DNA of 5,952 nt from Archangiaceae bacterium. Lineage in GTDB: Bacteria > Myxococcota > Myxococcia > Myxococcales > Myxococcaceae. The position numbers and the translations under genes were made by a program. The notes under the pieces are model-generated. The model was not told the origin of the DNA. It did not search any database and saw nothing but the letters and a program-made list of their open reading frames with translations. Numbering within the stretch: position 1 is the stretch's first letter; the number at the start of each line of letters is the position of its first letter. Shown in pieces: positions 5,086 through 5,952 of the stretch. The stretch covers positions 1 to 5,952 of the forward strand of contig JAHFDQ010000398.1 in NCBI GenBank assembly GCA_023248915.1, given 5' to 3'.

Positions 5086-5952
5086 TCAGGGCAGCAAGAT
5101 TCGACCTGGGGCGTTGCTGGCCCCGGTTTGAGTGTGGCAGGAGTTGCAGTCGCCGCTGGTCACCGTCGCGGACATTGCGCGCTCTCGACCGGAATAGGTC
5201 ACCTTCACGCGGAAGGGGGTAGCCACCGCGGTCGTCGAGGAGAAATTGCCGACGCTGTTGGGCGACAGGGTGAGCAGCGTGCTGCCCGCCACGCTCATCA
5301 CCACCACCTTGACTCCGGAGGGCAGGGTCGCGTTGCAGTCGTTCGGCTCGTGGGCCGAGGGGTAGACGGTGCCCGCGACCGCGAACTGAGGCCTCGAGAG
5401 ACTCTGAGAGTGGCAGGCGACGCAGGCGACGCCCGGGTGCATGAGGGTCGAGCGAAGGTTGCCGAGAAACCAGTACGAATTGCTCGTGCATTTGGCCGGC
5501 GCCGCGAATGGATCAACGCCGGCATCGACCGGGCCCGCATCGACGGAGCCGCAGGTGCCGACCGGATATCCGGCGGCGATGAACTGGTCGAAGGGCGCAA
5601 CCTCGGAAGCGGCGGGAAGGCCAGCCGGTGGCATCGGGGCGGTGGAGTCCCTCATCCTGTCGGCCGAGAGCTGAGCGTTAGTCTTCGCCGGGTTGCTGGG
5701 CGAAGGGTGGACGAGGTCCTCGTAGGCAGTCAACGCCATGGGCGCTCCGGCAGATGGGTGCGCGCCGTGGCAGCTCGCGCAGCGGTTGGTCAGCACCGCC
5801 CGAAGGTCGCAGGGAAGGCCGCTCGAGCCTCCGTCCCCGTAGCTGATGGTTCCGCCACCACCGCCACCGCCGCCACCACTGCCGCCGCCGCCGCCACCGC
5901 CGCCGCCACCGCCACCGCCGCCACCACTGCCGCCGCCACCGCCGCCGCCGCC
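5086..5952 (-). CDS. Cytochrome c-like secreted protein with three CxxCH heme motifs (5' part off right edge)
   Basis: The reading frame is open from the right edge to TGA at 5088-5086, giving 288 visible residues (numbered from the edge). The true start lies outside the window. The GTG at 5796 is within the heme domain and is not the start. Residues 1-34 are almost pure glycine (32 Gly, 2 Ser), followed by YGDGGSSGLPC. Heme attachment motifs are CASCH (58-62), CVACH (177-181) and CNSCH (269-273). PMPPAG with M107 could give an axial methionine for the first heme, and LMH (H172) precedes the second. Residues 53-130 resemble monoheme cytochrome domains of the 'VLTNRCASCHG...MPP' type. Residues ~187-265 look like a beta-sandwich (FAVAGTVYPSAHEP...PFRVKVTYSGRERAM) ending in the third motif. 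Covalent heme attachment requires export, so an upstream signal peptide or lipobox is expected. An electron-transfer role is likely; the partner is unknown. Confidence 0.88.
   Translation of the reverse strand, partial: GGGGGGGGSGGGGGGGGGGGGGGGSGGGGGGGGGTISYGDGGSSGLPCDLRAVLTNRCASCHGAHPSAGAPMALTAYEDLVHPSPSNPAKTNAQLSADRMRDSTAPMPPAGLPAASEVAPFDQFIAAGYPVGTCGSVDAGPVDAGVDPFAAPAKCTSNSYWFLGNLRSTLMHPGVACVACHSQSLSRPQFAVAGTVYPSAHEPNDCNATLPSGVKVVVMSVAGSTLLTLSPNSVGNFSSTTAVATPFRVKVTYSGRERAMSATVTSGDCNSCHTQTGASNAPGRILLP
5851..5952 (-). repeat. GGC/GGT glycine-codon repeat tract
   Basis: This tract contains 34 consecutive codons encoding 32 Gly and 2 Ser, made of gcc/acc triplets on the plus strand, and it continues off the right edge. 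Inside it, a 32-nt stretch (5858-5889) is exactly repeated at 5906-5937, a 48-nt (16-codon) period, which suggests duplication by slippage or unequal recombination. As protein it would be a flexible spacer between the membrane anchor and the heme domain. Confidence 0.85.

Noticed and set aside
5851..5952. Triplet repeat considered as a CRISPR or tandem satellite array
   Set aside because: There are no spacers; the repeat is an in-frame glycine codon tract within an open coding frame.

Overview
This is a GC-rich window with strong G/C preference at third codon positions. It looks like chromosomal DNA of a myxobacterium or related Myxococcota ('deltaproteobacteria'). Two secreted-type proteins carry long glycine/aspartate-glycine linkers (one is a clear lipoprotein, the other a multi-CxxCH cytochrome-like protein), a style common in that group, and they sit beside acyl-CoA metabolism enzymes. 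The taxonomic placement is inferred from style; no marker gene is present.

Layout, left to right: (1) the N-terminal 162 residues of an enoyl-CoA hydratase/isomerase on the minus strand, running off the left edge. (2) A 363-residue minus-strand lipoprotein of unknown function with an OB-fold-like segment, 55 nt upstream of the hydratase and possibly co-transcribed with it. (3) A 111-nt divergent intergenic region holding a perfect 16-bp palindrome and a plausible minus-strand promoter. (4) A tight plus-strand operon: a medium-chain (MDR) zinc-binding dehydrogenase, then after 13 nt a thiolase, then, overlapping by 4 nt (GTGA), a glycerophosphodiester phosphodiesterase. (5) A 227-nt intergenic region between convergent genes that holds an 86-bp hairpin element with 14-bp perfect inverted ends. 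(6) A minus-strand cytochrome-like protein with three CxxCH motifs, running off the right edge in a glycine tract encoded by a GGC/GGT repeat.

Functionally, the hydratase, dehydrogenase and thiolase fit fatty-acid or other acyl-CoA breakdown. The phosphodiesterase could add a step that releases glycerol 3-phosphate from phospholipid head groups, so the operon may serve lipid turnover; this is inference. The lipoprotein and the cytochrome-like protein are cell-envelope proteins with no clear link to the operon.

The most unusual signals are two palindromic elements. One lies inside the phosphodiesterase gene, in frame, adding about 30 residues including the peptide HPERSEAQSRG. Its DNA can fold into a three-way junction with no unpaired base at the junction. 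The other is the 86-bp intergenic hairpin, which resembles a miniature inverted-repeat element. No CRISPR array, rRNA, tRNA or intact transposase was seen.
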